NCBI RefSeq assembly: GCF_040675535.1
Contig: NZ_JBFAPC010000158.1
Span: 1-12,872, forward strand
DNA from: Patulibacter sp040675535
GTDB taxonomy: Bacteria; Actinomycetota; Thermoleophilia; Solirubrobacterales; Solirubrobacteraceae
Direction of reading: 5' to 3'
DNA: 12,872 nucleotides
The notes under the pieces are model-generated. The model searched no databases. It was not told the DNA's origin and was given only the letters and a program-made list of their open reading frames with translations. Positions 12,795-12,872 of this stretch are shown here, in pieces; position 1 is the first letter of the stretch, and each line of letters opens with the position of its first letter. The position numbers and the translations under genes are program-made.

Positions 12795-12872
12795 ATGAGC
12801 CGCCGCGACCGCATCACGATGAGCGACGAGGAGGCCCTGGCCTTCCTCGACGAGGAGCGCACCGTCGTCTGC
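12795..12872 (+). CDS. PPOX-class (pyridoxamine 5'-phosphate oxidase-like, probably F420- or flavin-dependent) protein, N-terminus only
   Basis: Only the first 26 codons are in the window. The start MSRRDRITMSDEEALAFLDE, running on into ERTVVC, matches the N-terminal helix and first strand of small actinobacterial split-barrel oxidoreductases of the PPOX family, where a string like MSDEEV-AFL is followed by a strand and then the substrate/cofactor loop. These proteins bind FMN or F420 and reduce small molecules. The active part lies outside the window. A leaderless-type start follows a TAGCGT hexamer 6 bases upstream. Recognition rests on a short stretch and is tentative as to cofactor. Confidence 0.65.
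   Translation, partial: MSRRDRITMSDEEALAFLDEERTVVC

Noticed and set aside
1..12872. CRISPR arrays, tRNA or rRNA genes, insertion sequences, phage or defence modules.
   Set aside because: I saw no spaced direct repeats, tRNA-like cloverleaf, transposase or integrase motifs, or terminal inverted repeats. The window reads as a chromosomal glycan locus.

Overview
The window is about 12.9 kb of very GC-rich DNA. GTG starts, TGA stops and 4-base GTGA stop/start overlaps dominate, which fits a high-GC actinobacterium. My impression is a Thermoleophilia/Solirubrobacterales-type lineage, but that rests on style and not on a marker gene. It is a surface-polysaccharide (exopolysaccharide or cell-wall glycan) locus. 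I see no RNA genes, CRISPR arrays, insertion sequences or phage genes, and no gene-free stretch longer than 300 bases.

Layout. (1) Minus strand, 4493 down to the left edge: a Wzx-type flippase, an HD-domain phosphohydrolase, a phosphomannomutase/phosphoglucomutase and a GT2 glycosyltransferase cut by the edge. (2) Plus strand, 4651-6689: a small SAM methyltransferase, then an Old Yellow Enzyme-type flavin oxidoreductase with its own promoter and the clearest Shine-Dalgarno in the window. (3) Minus strand, 8274-6785: two SAM methyltransferases, 2 bases apart. (4) Plus strand, 8360 to the right edge: a possible leader ORF, two methyltransferases, a possible 10-codon ORF, a GT2 and a GT4 glycosyltransferase, a small membrane protein, and the start of a PPOX-class (pyridoxamine oxidase-like) protein.

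How they fit together. The mutase would supply hexose-1-phosphate for nucleotide sugars. The three glycosyltransferases would build an oligosaccharide, up to five methyltransferases could O-methylate or otherwise cap it, and the flippase would carry the lipid-linked product across the membrane. The HD protein, the flavin oxidoreductase and the PPOX protein have no evident place in that pathway.

The most striking layer is in the gene borders. Six starts (five genes plus one possible leader ORF) have a TANNNT -10 hexamer (usually TAGNNT) only 6-9 bases before the start codon, the geometry of leaderless transcription. In three of them the TAG stop codon of the upstream gene is itself the first half of that hexamer. 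These are the only TAG-ending genes in the window; every other complete gene ends in TGA. Elsewhere genes are joined by GTGA overlaps, in two places apparently through tiny ORFs. I found no clearly new defence or mobile system. The candidates for something undescribed are the stop-codon/promoter fusion, the tiny coupling ORFs, and the divergent pair of paralogous methyltransferases.
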